In this document: positions 53,722-63,909 of the stretch, piece after piece
Position numbering within the stretch: position 1 is the first letter of the stretch
How the letters are laid out: every line of letters starts with the position of its first letter
Assembly: GCA_964016985.1 (NCBI GenBank)
Contig: OZ024828.1
Coordinates: forward strand, 28,464,581-28,528,580
From: Anodontia alba
Taxonomy: Eukaryota; Mollusca; Bivalvia; Lucinida; Lucinidae
Direction: 5' to 3'
DNA: 64,000 bases
The notes under the pieces: model-generated
Told to the model about the DNA's origin: nothing
Seen by the model: only the letters and a program-made list of their open reading frames with translations
The model's database searches: none
Position numbers and translations under genes: made by a program

Positions 53722-54072
53722 TAAAGGCTCCATATTTCTCAAAAATAGACACTGTTTTCCAAGAAAGGTTTAATAAATTATTATATATAAAAAGATCATA
53801 AAATGTGACATCTGACAGTCTATAAAATTTCAGTAAGTCTCTCGTTTTTGAACTGGATCAAAACAATGAAATGATTTTTATTGTATCTCTGAATTAATGT
53901 TGGCAACATTAATTCAGAAATACGATAAAAAATCATTTCATTGCAAGAACGAGAGACTAACTGAAATTTTACAGGCTGTCAGGTGCCACATATTTTATGA
54001 TTGCATTAATAGCATTTATCAATTTATTAAACCTTTCTTGGATAATAAAATTTGAGGACTATGGAGCCTTTA
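53722..54072. mobile_element. Palindromic MITE-like element, 351 bp
   Basis: TAAAGGCTCCATATTTCTCA and ACTATGGAGCCTTTA are the ends. The arms pair for most of their length (GAAAGGTTTAATAAATT, TCTCTCGTTTTTG, CTGAATTAATGTTG) around GCAAC near 53907. Only one copy is in the window. Confidence 0.85.
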
Positions 54073-54440
54073 ACAAAGCCTTCGTTCGATGCCCAATTTG
54101 ATCACAATCAAACACATTGGAATAAATTACTTAGGGCTTGAAAACATCAGAATTGCTTCTATGGGCGCCGCCATTTTGAATATTTAAATCAAATATATGA
54201 CGTCATAAAGCCCTAATTAAAGATACAATTTGGATTGCATAACACACTAATGACTTAGCAGATTAAGAAAAGAATTTCTTGGTGACTTAGGTCACCCTTA
54301 CAGGTAGGGGCCTGATAAGGGGTAATTAGATTAGGTGTCAGCAAAGTTGATGATGAAGACAGGGAAACAGGTAAGGTGGATAATTTAGTGATAATTTACC
54401 CATCTTATCTGTTTTTTTTTATTCAGTAAAATATATCTAG

Positions 54441-54493
54441 CTGTTATTCATTAGAATTGCCTCTCCAAAGCAGTTCTAATGAATAATCATAAC
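54441..54493. repeat. Palindrome with MITE-A-like core
   Basis: TTATTCATTAGAATTGCCTC pairs with CAGTTCTAATGAATAA. It sits in a longer region with TCAGTAAAATATATCTAGC on the left. Confidence 0.65.
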
Positions 54494-54599
54494 ATGTTTT
54501 ATGAAGAAATACAGATACTTATGCTTTTATGCTAATTTATCATCAAATGCCCTCTTTATCTCGTCTTTGGATCAAATACAGAGAACTGGTAAGATAGAT

Positions 54600-54815
54600 A
54601 GTATTTCATTATTTATTTATTTATTTATTTGTTTAAAGCTAAAACGCTTTTTGGCAAATAAATAAATAAACTTCTTTTTTATATTATCTTTCAGTTTATT
54701 TGTATTTTTTTCACAGTGCAAGAAAAAACACCACCTTTGTATTTTGGAAAAAAACTATCAATAAATAAATAAATAAAGAAAGAAAGAAATAAAGAAAGAA
54801 ATTAATAAAGTGATA
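54600..54815. repeat. AAAT and AAAG microsatellite tracts
   Basis: ATTT runs near 54610, AAAT near 54657 and 54761, and GAAAGAAAGAAATAAAG near 54778 lie close together in both orientations. Confidence 0.85.
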
Positions 54816-54997
54816 CAATACAAATAAACAAATTAAATGTAAAATTTGCAAATGAATTTATTTGTTCTAAAGTAACATATTGAATACTTCTCAATCATAT
54901 GAATTACCCTTATTGGGCACAACCTAGGGAGACTGAACATCCTTATAATCACTTCATAATCACTTAGATAAGATAAGCCTTTGATGTGCGCTCTGTT

Positions 54998-55302
54998 TGT
55001 TTGTGCTGAGGTTTTACGGCCCAGTCAACCCAATGGGGTCATGTCGAGCGCGGTCAGTTTACCTAACCACACATTTACTGGGCAGGCTTAGTCCTCTATG
55101 CGGTTAACCAGTATTGTGCACATTCTTTCGCCAGAAACTGACAACTGCCCTTCTTGAATCAGCGGAAGGGAGAGAATGACCGTAGAAAATATTTCATGAT
55201 CAATCTAAACGAAAGAATGTTGCCGACCTCGGCGGGGGTTGAACCCGCGACCTCCTGGTCTCCAGTCGGACGGCGCATCCAACTGAGCCACCGAGGCCGG
55301 CT
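54998..55302 (-). mobile_element. SINE-1, full-length with target-site duplication
   Basis: The 305-bp copy lies between exact 13-bp repeats TGTGCGCTCTGTT (54985-54997 and 55303-55315). On the minus strand it begins with the same tRNA-like head as the copy at 1219 (A box TGGCTCAGTTGGATGCG, B box GGGTTCAACCCCCG), here with a better B box. Confidence 0.93.
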
Positions 55303-55765
55303 TGTGCGCTCTGTTATTAGGACTGTGTATTGGGGCTAATCATGAGAGGGGGGTCTAGCCAAAGAAGGAAAAAATGTGTCTTTAAATCTGAGAAATGATA
55401 TATGCAATAATATAATAAATGTACCTCTTAATTTGCAGATATTACTTATTATCTGGAGTTTCATTGAATTTTTTGCTTGAAAACCACATCATTTCTGCCA
55501 GAAAGAAGATTTTATTTAATATTTTGATTTTTTTATAATCTCATTAAACTTTCAATGTAGCGGCGCCCTTCAGAATGGTTTTGAAAAATTTAAAACATCA
55601 TTAACTTTCTTAGTTTTATCTGATTTTGATCAAATTTGCATCACAGTCCCTGGTTTATCAAGGCCTTGTCTAACAGACCTTCTTCAACAAAATTCTTTTT
55701 CCTTTAAGAGGAATTGATACATTTTAGGGGATCTAATTCTTTCAAAAGTGTTTTGCCACCATTTT

Positions 55766-55845
55766 GAAAAAGGGTCTACACTAAAATGAAAGAATTTGTC
55801 CCATCTTGGAGCAAATTCTTTCCTTTTAGAGTAGATCCCATTTTT
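55766..55845. repeat. Family I hairpin
   Basis: AAGGGTCTACACTAAAATGA, AAGAATTTGTCCC pairs with GAGCAAATTCTTTCCTTTTA, GAGTAGATCCC. Confidence 0.85.
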
Positions 55846-55965
55846 GAAGGGGCTGGGTGCTCTGGAGAACAAAGTTGTATCCTTTGTAAAAAAAATTGTA
55901 AAAATAAACAAAATGGCGGAAAATCTAATACGTGTATCTATTTGCCTTAAATGTGCCGTAACTTA

Positions 55966-56176
55966 AGAAAATGTACCTTATGTTATGTTTGTCTAGCAAA
56001 GAACCAGTTCAGCTTGCACATTCACGCATTCTGATCAATTTTCGGAGTCCACTTAAAGAAACCTTGGACCCTTGGCTATCTAAAGAAGGCCCAGCGAAGA
56101 CTCTGATCAGACTGCGTGGATGCGCAGTCTGATCTGAGTCTTCGCCGGGCACACATATCTGAAGCTACATTTTCAC
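55966..56176 (+). mobile_element. Family F element
   Basis: The first hairpin has decayed. The second, GCGAAGACTCTGATCAGACT, GCGTGG with complement, is strong. CTTGGACCCTTGGCTATCTA is the spacer. Confidence 0.78.
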
Positions 56177-56256
56177 GCGGAGTAAACCAATATTTATTTA
56201 ATACCACAGTTAGTCACAACAATTGTAATATACATATCTGTCGAAATCTTCGATTA

Positions 56257-56497
56257 AATGGGCCGCAATATGCGAAAATGTGTCTTCAGGCATATGCGGA
56301 CAGCGAAGGCCCAGATCAGCCTAAGCACCCGCGCCATCTGATCAGGAACTTCATTGTCCGTAAACAGAATCATTGGACACTATAGAATGTATCAATAGAA
56401 AGCAGAGGCCCGGATGAGATCTTGCGCATGCGCAAGATGATGCGAATCCGCACATTTGCGCCTATCCGGGCACTTTTTCGCTTGACTCGGCCCAATA
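56257..56497 (+). mobile_element. Family G element
   Basis: GGGCCGCAATATGCGAAAAT, hairpin one from GCGGACAGCGAAGGCCCAGA, CAGAATCATTGGACACTATA, then a strong inner TCTTGCGCATGCGCAAGATG. Confidence 0.83.
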
Positions 56498-56811
56498 TGG
56501 TCTTCTTTGACAGTCTAGACTGTTAACTTAATGTTGTCTACTTAGTCTATTTTCAGACTTATATACTATTGTCTTCGAGTTAGAATATTGAAATTAGAAA
56601 TGCAAGAAATGAGAGAACGTCTGCGAGCAGTCTGGGGCTTAGTTTGTTTCCAATTATGGACATTAAATCCTTTATACCCGGCTGGTTTTAAATATCACTA
56701 GACTACATTTGTTTGCTCAGAAAAAAAGGATCATTACCTTACACGCCTTTTTCATGCGGTGTCAAAATTGGTTTCCTAAAGAGATGAATGACTGCTCAGC
56801 TTCCCTGACCG

Positions 56812-56814
<3 letters not shown>

Positions 56815-56842
<28 letters not shown>

Positions 56843-56846
56843 ATAC
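56815..56846. repeat. (AAAT)n microsatellite
   Basis: Eight AAAT units in a row. Confidence 0.95.
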
Positions 56847-57024
56847 TCATTTGGCATAAGTAGCTATCAAATACAGAACCAAAGAATCTTGACAAAACAC
56901 CACGGAACCTTTAAAGACTTTTGCTTAATTTGCAATTTTACTATTTGAATCATTTGATCAATTAAAATGTTTATTGTCAAGACTGTCCTGTATAGTTAAG
57001 GGCTTTCTGAATTAACTGCTCATA

Positions 57025-57350
57025 AATTTCTGACATGGATCGGTTTATACTAATCCCGTATGTGGGGAGCGGGGCTGGTGCAATACGTAAAGGAGTTGAC
57101 AAGATAGCATTGGTTTCACAAGTCACCATGTAGTCTGTTTAGACTATTTTCAGACTTATATACCATTGTCTTCGAGTTAGAATATACATTTCTGACATTG
57201 ATCGGTGTATAATAAAATAATAAATATGATATTATCCTTTTTGTGTGTCTGGGCGGGGGAGGTGGGGGGGCGGGGGTGGGGGGGAAGGGTAGGGGCAAGG
57301 ACAGTACGTAGGAGTTGCCGAAAAAGCATTGCTTTCACAGGTCATACTGT
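57025..57350. repeat. Imperfect tandem duplication, about 165 bp, with G-rich expansion
   Basis: TTTCTGACATGGATCGGTTT and TTTCTGACATTGATCGGTGT start the two units. AGGAGTTGACAAGATAGCAT and AGGAGTTGCCGAAAAAGCAT follow in each. The second unit gained a G-rich tract (57252-57292). CAGACTTATATACTATTGTC near 56555 is a third partial copy. Confidence 0.75.
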
Positions 57351-57572
57351 TTTGTAATGACATTTAAAGAATATACAAGGAAGAAATTTAATAAGACAGA
57401 TTATTGATAAACTAATTCTCAGAAGATCAGTAGATTTGACTATAATTTGAAATTGTATAAGGATGCTGCATCTTCTTATTCGTTTTATTAACGTTAGGAA
57501 TGCTGAGTTTCAGATTCAACAGACCACGTTTTCATTGCTCCGGATAAGGTTATGTTTTTCAACTAAAACGTA

Positions 57573-57693
57573 TTGATATTTTCTTATGTCTTCAGGAAAA
57601 CATATGTTGTGGGTACGCATTAAAAGCGCCACGCCGAGGCGCTTCTAATGAGTACCCACAGAATATGTTTTCCTGAAGAAATAAAAATATTAA
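57573..57693. mobile_element. Palindromic element with MITE-A-like core
   Basis: ATTGATATTTTCTTATGTCT, TCAGGAAAACATATGTTGTG at the left pairs with ATATGTTTTCCTGAAGAAAT on the right. The core is GTGGGTACGCATTAAAAGCG and complement. It gives the clearest view of this second palindrome family. Confidence 0.8.
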
Positions 57694-57744
57694 TTTGGTG
57701 CATGTTCCCCATCTTATCTGGAGTTATGCGTTTTAAAACCGTGT

Positions 57745-57915
57745 TATTGTGTTGATACATTTTATGGAACTTTTCTTCTAAGTAAAATTTGCAAGAGCTG
57801 TCATAAATATTTTCCTTACAATACAATCTGCTTGAAATGTCAAACCGTACTTTCTTAGAAAGTAAGGAAAATGCATGATCAAAATTGTCGTCTTTTGAAG
57901 TTGCCCAGAGGGTAC
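57745..57915 (-). repeat. Family H-like remnant
   Basis: TGCTTGAAATGTCAAACCGT and TTGTCGTCTTTTGAAGTTGC, CCAGAGGG are recognisable; the left end is missing. Confidence 0.55.
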
Positions 57916-58171
57916 CGTATAGATTCTGAAAAGCCTGGAGATGTAAAACAGAATACGCGGACACTGATCAGGCTCTGCGTACGCAGTCTGATCTAAGTCG
58001 ACCGATTTTGCAAATTGTGTCTATTAAATTGACTTGGCATATTAATTTACACTGGTTCTCTACAAAAACCAATTTCATATGAAATGATAGTTGTGAAACT
58101 CACCAATCTATTTTAAATACGACGTTTGAAATTTTCTACAAAACAATAACAGGCTATTTCAGTTGTTATTG

Positions 58172-58405
58172 AAAGGGCCGCGCCATTGCAATAACGTGTC
58201 TTCGGGCATATGCGGACAGCCAAGGCCCAGATCAGCCTGCGCATCCGCGCAGTCTGATCGGGGCCTTCACTGTCCGCTACAGAATCATTGGATACTACAG
58301 AATGTACGAATGAAATACAAAGGCCCTGATGCTACTTTGCGCATGCGCATGGTGATCTGAATCTACGCATTTCGCACATGTTCGAAGGCACTTTTTCGAA
58401 CGGTA
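58172..58405 (+). mobile_element. Family G element, well preserved
   Basis: GGGCCGCGCCATTGCAATAA, hairpin one GCGGACAGCCAAGGCCCAGA, TCAGCCTGCGC with complement, CAGAATCATTGGATACTACA, hairpin two around TTTGCGCATGCGCAT. Confidence 0.87.
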
Positions 58406-58482
58406 AGTAGACATTCTGAAGGAAATTCCAATCGAATGAAATAAAGCAATCATTGATAGTTTAAATGGAAATCTTAAGGGGG

Positions 58483-58655
58483 CTGGATAGAGCTGATACA
58501 TTTTTATTTTCATCAAATTTACAAGGGAGGTTTCCTGTTTGCTTTCCTGTACCAGAAGTCCCTTCGATAAATCGGTCTACTCTTAAGGGACTTAATTTGC
58601 TCCCAATGGAGCAAATTCTATCCTTTAAGATTGGACTCGTTTTCATTAGGGAGCC
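58483..58655 (+). mobile_element. Family I element
   Basis: AATTTACAAGGGAGGTTTCC, TGTTTGCTTTCCTGTAC lead into the hairpin CGGTCTACTCTTAAGGGACT, TAATTTGCTCCCAATGGAGC. Confidence 0.78.
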
Positions 58656-58696
58656 AAATAATTTTGAAAGTGTATCAATTCTTATTTACGTTTTGT

Positions 58697-59320
58697 CACA
58701 CTGTTCGAAAGTAGTTGTGGTCATGGTACCCAAGCTGTAATCCAAACTCATAAATCCGTAAACTAATGACGAATCAGAATGTTCAGACCAACAGACATGA
58801 CCTCAAGAATAAAGGTTGTAATCAGACGTCCGCGGATAGTAAGCATTACTTGATAAGTATGCTTCGCCACCATGTCCATAGGCCTGAACGAAGGAAATGT
58901 AGGTAGAAGCGTATGTCAGGGATTTTGGAAGTCTACTCATGGCATTGGCAAAAACATCAGAAACAATCTGGAAACTGCCACATTGTTAGGATTGACCAGT
59001 TCATGGTATCTCCCATAGAACTGTTTGGTTTTTTGATACCCCTGGCTAAACAACCTTGTAGTGAGCACCTTCCCACGCACCATGAAGTCCTGAAAATTTG
59101 AACAGGCTCTGGCATAACGGATTAACTGTGAAACGTAAACGCCGTATGCTGGTGCAGAAAGGGATATTACTGCTCAGGAATGGAAAATTAACAATGGGAA
59201 TATTGAAGTCATCCCGTTTGTCGTAAAGCCTAATAGTAAGCTTTCCATTGTCAATGTAGAGATAACAATCCATGGATGAGGAGGAGGCTGCAGTCCTCCT
59301 CTTCAATGGGATCACTCTAT
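58697..59320 (-). mobile_element. Retrotransposon remnant with conserved C-terminal coding piece
   Basis: The minus strand encodes MDCYLYIDNGKLTIRLYDKR followed by DDFNIPIVNFPFLSSNIP (59160-59280). After frameshifts come RLFSQGYQKTKQFYGRYHE and NPNNVAVSRL (58930-59060). These phrases are familiar from the C-terminal part of reverse-transcriptase polyproteins in many invertebrates (recalled; clade not assigned). The 3' part (58697-58828) matches 13424-13551. Frameshifts and stops show it is dead. Confidence 0.65.
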
Positions 59321-59337
59321 TAGAAAATAGTGCTTTA

Positions 59338-59556
59338 CATCACGAAAACACGCCTGTATAATTTTGACCCCCTTAAACCCCACTTTTATATAGTAAAACT
59401 GGGGTTTACAGGGGATATACATTATTTTTCTTAATTCTGCTCAAAAACATATGTTTTGATCAGAAATATGAAAAATATCAGAGGTTTTCATCTGAAAATT
59501 TTCAGTTTTTGGAGGTGATTTTTTTTATATATTTGAATGGGCGAGTTTTCGTAATG
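59338..59556 (-). mobile_element. MITE-A copy lacking most of the central palindrome
   Basis: CATCACGAAAACACGCCTGT and GGCGAGTTTTCGTAATG are the ends. The centre is reduced to CTCAAAAACATATGTTTTGA, so the roughly 60-bp GC-rich hairpin has been cleanly lost. It lies 18 bp from a retrotransposon remnant. Confidence 0.9.
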
Positions 59557-59684
59557 ATGTGGTTCCTCGGTTTTTGCAATTCTTTGCCTATACGTCGATT
59601 ATTGCAAATTTGTCGTAGTGTCTTGTGATTGGTTGTACCTCATCTTTTCTTTGCCGTTCATTTTTTGTTGTTAATCAGTTATCA

Positions 59685-59874
59685 TTAACCCACTGTGGTC
59701 TGGAGACCCGTAATTGGCAGAATGCGCCATCTGATCAGGGTCTCACTGTTTGCAAATAATTCAACCATTTTTCTTCAGGAATACCCAAATTACATAGCCT
59801 GACATACCTAAAATCGAAATTAGAATCTTCCAATATATTGTGTGGGAGAGTTTATTCAGTCTACAATGGGTTAA
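59685..59874 (+). mobile_element. MITE-D copy, half cassette
   Basis: TTAACCCACTGTGGTCTGGA and GTCTACAATGGGTTAA are termini. The left arm of the cassette is deleted, leaving ATCTGATCAGGGTCTCACTG. Confidence 0.87.
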
Positions 59875-60020
59875 TGTATCGTTTTGTTTTGTCCTTGTTT
59901 TCCTTTCCATGCAACGGGAAGGCTTTGTTTTGTGCCTGTACTCGTTGCCAGTTAACTTCATTTACAGTTTTCAAAACTCTTGCCCACGCTGTGTATAATA
60001 AAGTTACTGACAGCTCTTGT

Positions 60021-60389
60021 GGGCGACTGTCTCTCAGTGTTTGCTGGGCAAATGGTCCTGAACAGGGATTAAGACTGTTTCATTAAAACTTAACTTCCTG
60101 TAATTGAAGCAAACAGTGCAGACCCTGATCAGACGCCGCGTTCTGTGGCGTCTGATCAGGCTCTGCACTGTCTGCCAAAGTCCCGAATGTCCAAGTCCAG
60201 GTTTTACAGTGCCCTCTGTCAACAGCACTCTGGCGACACAGCGACAAGATCAGCGCGCTATAAATAACTGTTACCTGTTTTTCGTCTAATGCGCGGCTTG
60301 ATTACATCGGTCAATGATAATCACGTGGACAATTGCCTTAAGGAAATTTTGGCGTTTGTACACTACGGCTCGATTGTAAACAGTCGACC
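60021..60389 (-). mobile_element. MITE-C copy with hairpin cassette
   Basis: GGGCGACTGTCTCTCAGTGT and GTAAACAGTCGACCC are termini. The cassette at 60108-60175 is near-perfect. GATAATCACGTGGACAATTG is the inverted CACGTG block. Confidence 0.9.
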
Positions 60390-60644
60390 CAAAAATAGTA
60401 GAGAAGATGTCTACACAGTGCCACAATCACAACACATAGCCTACCAATGAGAAACAGCAATCAAACCAAGACAGACAATACACAAGCCGTAAATCAAAGA
60501 AAGGGCAAGGCAACTAGATCCCATACCCCAAAACAAGGTGATCACAATGATTGACAGAATCCACTAAGCACAGCAAAAAAGCCCCACAGCGAGGAGCCAC
60601 AATGCCACCTAAAAAACAAACAACATCAGAGCCACCGCCTTAGA
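60390..60644. other. Unrecognised sequence, unusually C/A-rich
   Basis: The plus strand is strikingly poor in T and G and reads like CACAATCACAACACATAGCC, with no repeat or gene identified. Its CCACAATCAC wording recalls the 49-bp minisatellite but it has no periodicity. Confidence 0.4.
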
Positions 60645-60746
60645 GCTAGTCAGTATTCTGCTTAAATCTATATCGGACCGTTATCAGCCCGATAGAATCC
60701 TGTCGGGCCGATAACGGTCTGATATAGATTTAACCAGAATGCTAGC
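60645..60746. mobile_element. Palindromic element, 102 bp
   Basis: GCTAGTCAGTATTCTGCTTA, AATCTATATCGGACCGTTAT pairs with ATAACGGTCTGATATAGATT, TAACCAGAATGCTAGC around TAGAATCC. Confidence 0.8.
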
Positions 60747-60771
60747 TGGGGAACGGTCAGTAGTAGAAATT

Positions 60772-60949
60772 TCAGACGACCTTTGTCGTCTGCTTTTTCT
60801 TTTTTAACAAACTATCGCTTGGAAAGAAGTTTATACGTGAAGTTGAAAGACTGAATGTCAAACAGCGTAGATCCGGATGAGCCGTCTCATCTGGGCCTAT
60901 GTTGTTTGCAAAAGCCTATTATTATCATCTGTGGCAGTGAAAGAGTTAA
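60772..60949 (-). mobile_element. MITE-E copy
   Basis: CAGACGACCTTTGTCGTCTG at the left edge, AACTATCGCTTGGAAAGAAG, the reduced cassette CGTAGATCCGGATGAGCCGT and TGGCAGTGAAAGAGTTAA. Confidence 0.82.
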
Positions 60950-61240
60950 ATCAATTTTACTGGTACCAAATCTTCACCCTAAGTTCAAACGTACATAATT
61001 ATTCTATTCAACTAAATTAATTTTTGGGGAATATTCTTAATTTGGAAAATGGTAACTTATCAACGGATTTTATATTTAAGTTCCTTGTAACACTTCTTAA
61101 TGTGATCACAAAACTATAAGACCTAACTGAAAGCAACTTTCATTTCCTTTTTTTCCTACTCTTCTGCCCAAGACAAAAGCAAATCGAGCACGGGCATAAC
61201 GTCAGCACGATAGACTGAGCATACAACATTGCTTAAGGGT

Positions 61241-61405
61241 TGCATGTGCGCCCCATGGAAGACTCAGATCAGCCTGCGCATTTGCAAAGTCTGATCAGTC
61301 TTCGCAGGACACACTTTGAGCAGCCAAGGATCCGAGTCTTCAGACGGACACCGAAGACTCTGATCAGCCTGCGCAGATCTGAGTCTTTGCTGAGCGCACG
61401 TGCTA
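61241..61405 (+). mobile_element. Family F element, shortened
   Basis: GCATGTGCGCCCCATGGAAG, CAGATCAGCCTGCGC and a second CCGAAGACTCTGATCAGCCT unit with incomplete hairpins. Confidence 0.7.
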
Positions 61406-61631
61406 TATTCTAGGAAATCCTGTGCCCCGACTAAATCTATAATCCTTACACGAATATTGTTAAAAACCAATCATTATTAAGAAACACATCAGGATTTTGA
61501 AATATTCTCAAACATGGCTTGCTGCGATAATTATAAAGTAATCCATTTAGAAAGCAATAAAATATTACGTTAACGTTTTTACAGGACATTGACTGGATGT
61601 ATTTGAAAGTCTGTCATGAATAATCGCTGAT

Positions 61632-61740
61632 CGCTCCATAGGAAAAGATTTGCTCCCGGAGGTAGCACATTTTTTTTTCTGTACAGAGTAGATCTCTTAT
61701 CAAGCGGGTATTAGTGTGCAGGGAAGCAAACAGAAAATCA
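61632..61740. repeat. Family I remnant
   Basis: TAGGAAAAGATTTGCTCCCG, GAGGTAGCACA and ACAGAGTAGATCTC retain the hairpin outline; AGGGAAGCAAACAGAAAA follows. Confidence 0.6.
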
Positions 61741-61767
61741 CGAAAAGCTGCCTTCATTGTTAATAAT

Positions 61768-62031
61768 CATCACGAAAACATACCTATATAATTTTGACCT
61801 CCTTAAACCCCACTTTTCATGGTAAAACTGGGGTTTACAGAGGTATACATTATTTTTCTTATTTCTGCTCAAAAACATTGATTGTGGATACTCAGCGAGG
61901 CGGTTCTGACGAGTACCCACAATCTATGTTTTGAGCAGAAATTTGAAAACGATCAGAATTTTTATCTGAAAATTTTCAGTTTTTAAGTGGTGAAATTTTC
62001 AACATATTTGAATAGGCGTGTTTTCGCAATG
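61768..62031 (-). mobile_element. MITE-A copy, centre partly deleted
   Basis: CATCACGAAAACATACCTAT and AGGCGTGTTTTCGCAATG are termini. The left arm of the central palindrome lost GTTAGAACCGCCTCGC, leaving ACTCAGCGAGGCGGTTCTGA. Confidence 0.9.
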
Positions 62032-62157
62032 GGCAGCCAAATCTTCAGATGAAACAATTCACTTTGATTTTGTCTGGAGTCAAGTCTAGTTGCCGTTTCA
62101 GAAGGGGATCAAAACAATTTTTTACCTTCCCGAAAAGTGAAAAAAAAATCCTTGATA

Positions 62158-62235
62158 GTGTAGATCCCTTTTTCGACCTAAAAAGGGATCTACTCTATAA
62201 AGGAATTTATTCACTTTATAGAGCAGATCCCTTTT
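62158..62235. repeat. Family I-like palindromes
   Basis: AGATCCCTTTTTCGACC, TAAAAAGGGATCT forms one hairpin and AGGGATCTACTCTATAAAGG, AATTTATTCACTTTATAGAG a second. It abuts the MITE-C at 62238. Confidence 0.75.
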
Positions 62236-62237
62236 TT

Positions 62238-62597
62238 GGTCGATTGTTTACAATCAAGCCATAGTATACAAACGCCAAGATTTCCTTAAGGTCGTTGTCC
62301 ACGTGATGATCACTGACCAATGTAATCAAGCCGCGCGTTAGACGAAATCAAGATAACGGTTATTTATATCCGCGCTAGTCTTGTGGCTAAGACGTCAGAA
62401 TGCAATGTAAAGAGAGGTACATGTATCTGTACAATATGGACCGGCATATTGGCAAATAATGCAGACCCAGATCAGACGCCGCAGAACGCGGCGTCTGAAC
62501 AGGGTCTGCACTGTTTGCTTAAATAACAGGAAGTTAAGGGTTAAATGAAAAAAAAAATTCAAGCCCCGTTCAACCTACACTCAGAGAAAATCGAACC
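62238..62597 (+). mobile_element. MITE-C copy, complete, with hairpin cassette
   Basis: GGTCGATTGTTTACAATCAA and CAGAGAAAATCGAACC are termini. GTCCACGTGATGATCACTGA and the cassette (62450-62518) are well preserved. Confidence 0.9.
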
Positions 62598-62628
62598 ATT
62601 GATTAGAAGAGGTGGACGGAACAAATAA

Positions 62629-62916
62629 CAGTCGACTCTCGTTATCTCGACTTCGCTTATCTGGAATAACCGCTTATCTCGAAGTAAAAATCTGGTCCCT
62701 GTTTAACATGGAAATATTGTGGAAAAGAGGAGGGTATGGAGAAATTTCTCCTCTTTTCCACATTATTTACTTCAGGCGTCAAATTACATATTCATTTGTG
62801 GAATGTGGTTGCTCGATTTATTTTTCCTCAATTCTGAAAATCTGATTTGTCGAGGTACGGATGCCTCGAAGTATTTCAGAGAGCCCATTGGACTTCGAGA
62901 TAACGAGAGTCGATTG
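62629..62916 (+). mobile_element. MITE-J copy
   Basis: CAGTCGACTCTCGTTATCTC and GATAACGAGAGTCGATTG are termini, with TA at the right side. The central hairpin GTGGAAAAGAGGAGGGTATG, GAGAAATTTCTCCTCTTTTC is lightly rearranged. Confidence 0.9.
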
Positions 62917-63191
62917 TATTTGAAGCTGAATATATCATCAGATCAATATATGTCACCGGACGGGACTCCAGACAAAATTTACTGCGATATTGCGTTCTTA
63001 TCTTTATTAACGTCCCGTAATTCTGAGTCATTAACCCATTTTTTGGAATAATTGCTTCAAGACCTTAATCAGAAAAATAATCAGAAAATCCATTAATAAA
63101 GCAAGACAAATCACATTAACCCGCTCATGTTCATATAAAACAATATTATATACTGACACAATAAAGGACTTCTGCAGTAAGACATTTTATT

Positions 63192-63311
63192 TATTTGTGT
63201 TGAGGGTTTACGGCCCAGTCAACCCAGTGGGGTCATGTCGAGCGTGGTCAGTTAACCTAACCACACGTTTACTGGGCAGGCTCAGTAAACGTGTGGTTAG
63301 GTAAACTGACC
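63192..63311 (-). mobile_element. SINE-1 fragment rearranged into a hairpin
   Basis: The SINE-1 tail (TGTGTTGAGGGTTTACGG) runs normally to about 63285. The sequence then turns back: GTCAGTTAACCTAACCACAC, GTTTACTG is followed, after GGCAGGCT, by CAGTAAACGTGTGGTTAGGT, AAACTGACC. Confidence 0.85.
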
Positions 63312-63413
63312 GTTGCACGGGGAGAAGCTTACCAAAGCCATTTCATAAACACACTTGTGTATGAGATGCATTCTGTCGCCTTAGAGAAGGTAGTTTTTTT
63401 TACACTAAAAGGC

Positions 63414-63414
<1 letters not shown>

Positions 63415-63447
<33 letters not shown>
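63415..63447. repeat. Poly(A) tract, 33 bp
   Basis: An uninterrupted A run with no recognised retroposed body on its left. Confidence 0.95.
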
Positions 63448-63449
<2 letters not shown>

Positions 63450-63682
63450 AATGCTGTGTGTATTTTAAAATATTCAGCATTTGACAACAAGCACCTTGAC
63501 GCAGTTTCGATCAAAATCCGTTAAGAAATAAGAAAGCTAGTGTAGTTTATTTATCTATTTTTTATATCTGAGAATGGGCGCCGCCATGTTGAACATTTAA
63601 TTCACTATTTAATGGTGAGAAATACAAATTCCCGCTGTCTGTTGACAGGAATTTTCTATTTATATGAGTCGATTGATATATA

Positions 63683-63740
63683 AAAAACAAAACAAAACAA
63701 ACAAACAAACAAACAAAAAAAAAAAACAAAAAACAAATTA
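63683..63740. repeat. (CAAA)n-rich tract
   Basis: AAACAAACAAACAAACAAAC passes into A-rich sequence. Confidence 0.9.
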
Positions 63741-63802
63741 ACACTTTTACATGTGTATGTGTATAATCATAAAATATTGTTTCTCAAACTTTATTTATTT
63801 TA

Positions 63803-63909
63803 CCAGCAAAAACACAACGTCGCAGAAACGCCGTTACAACGTCGCTGCAATGTCACGACGTTGCAGCGACGTTATAACGACGTTGTTGTGACGTTGTGTG
63901 TTTGCTGGG
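63803..63909. mobile_element. CAACGT-type palindromic element, both ends present
   Basis: CCAGCAAAAACACAACGTCG and CGTTGTGTGTTTGCTGG are inverted ends. Between them TTACAACGTCGCTGCAATGT meets its complement in a serial ACGT-rich palindrome. Related to 2246. Confidence 0.8.

Noticed and set aside
56710..56790. Possible further channel exon on the minus strand (TCTCTTTAG border and GTAATG border)
   Set aside because: All three frames of the 38-bp segment contain stops and there is no match to the alpha2/delta N-terminus.
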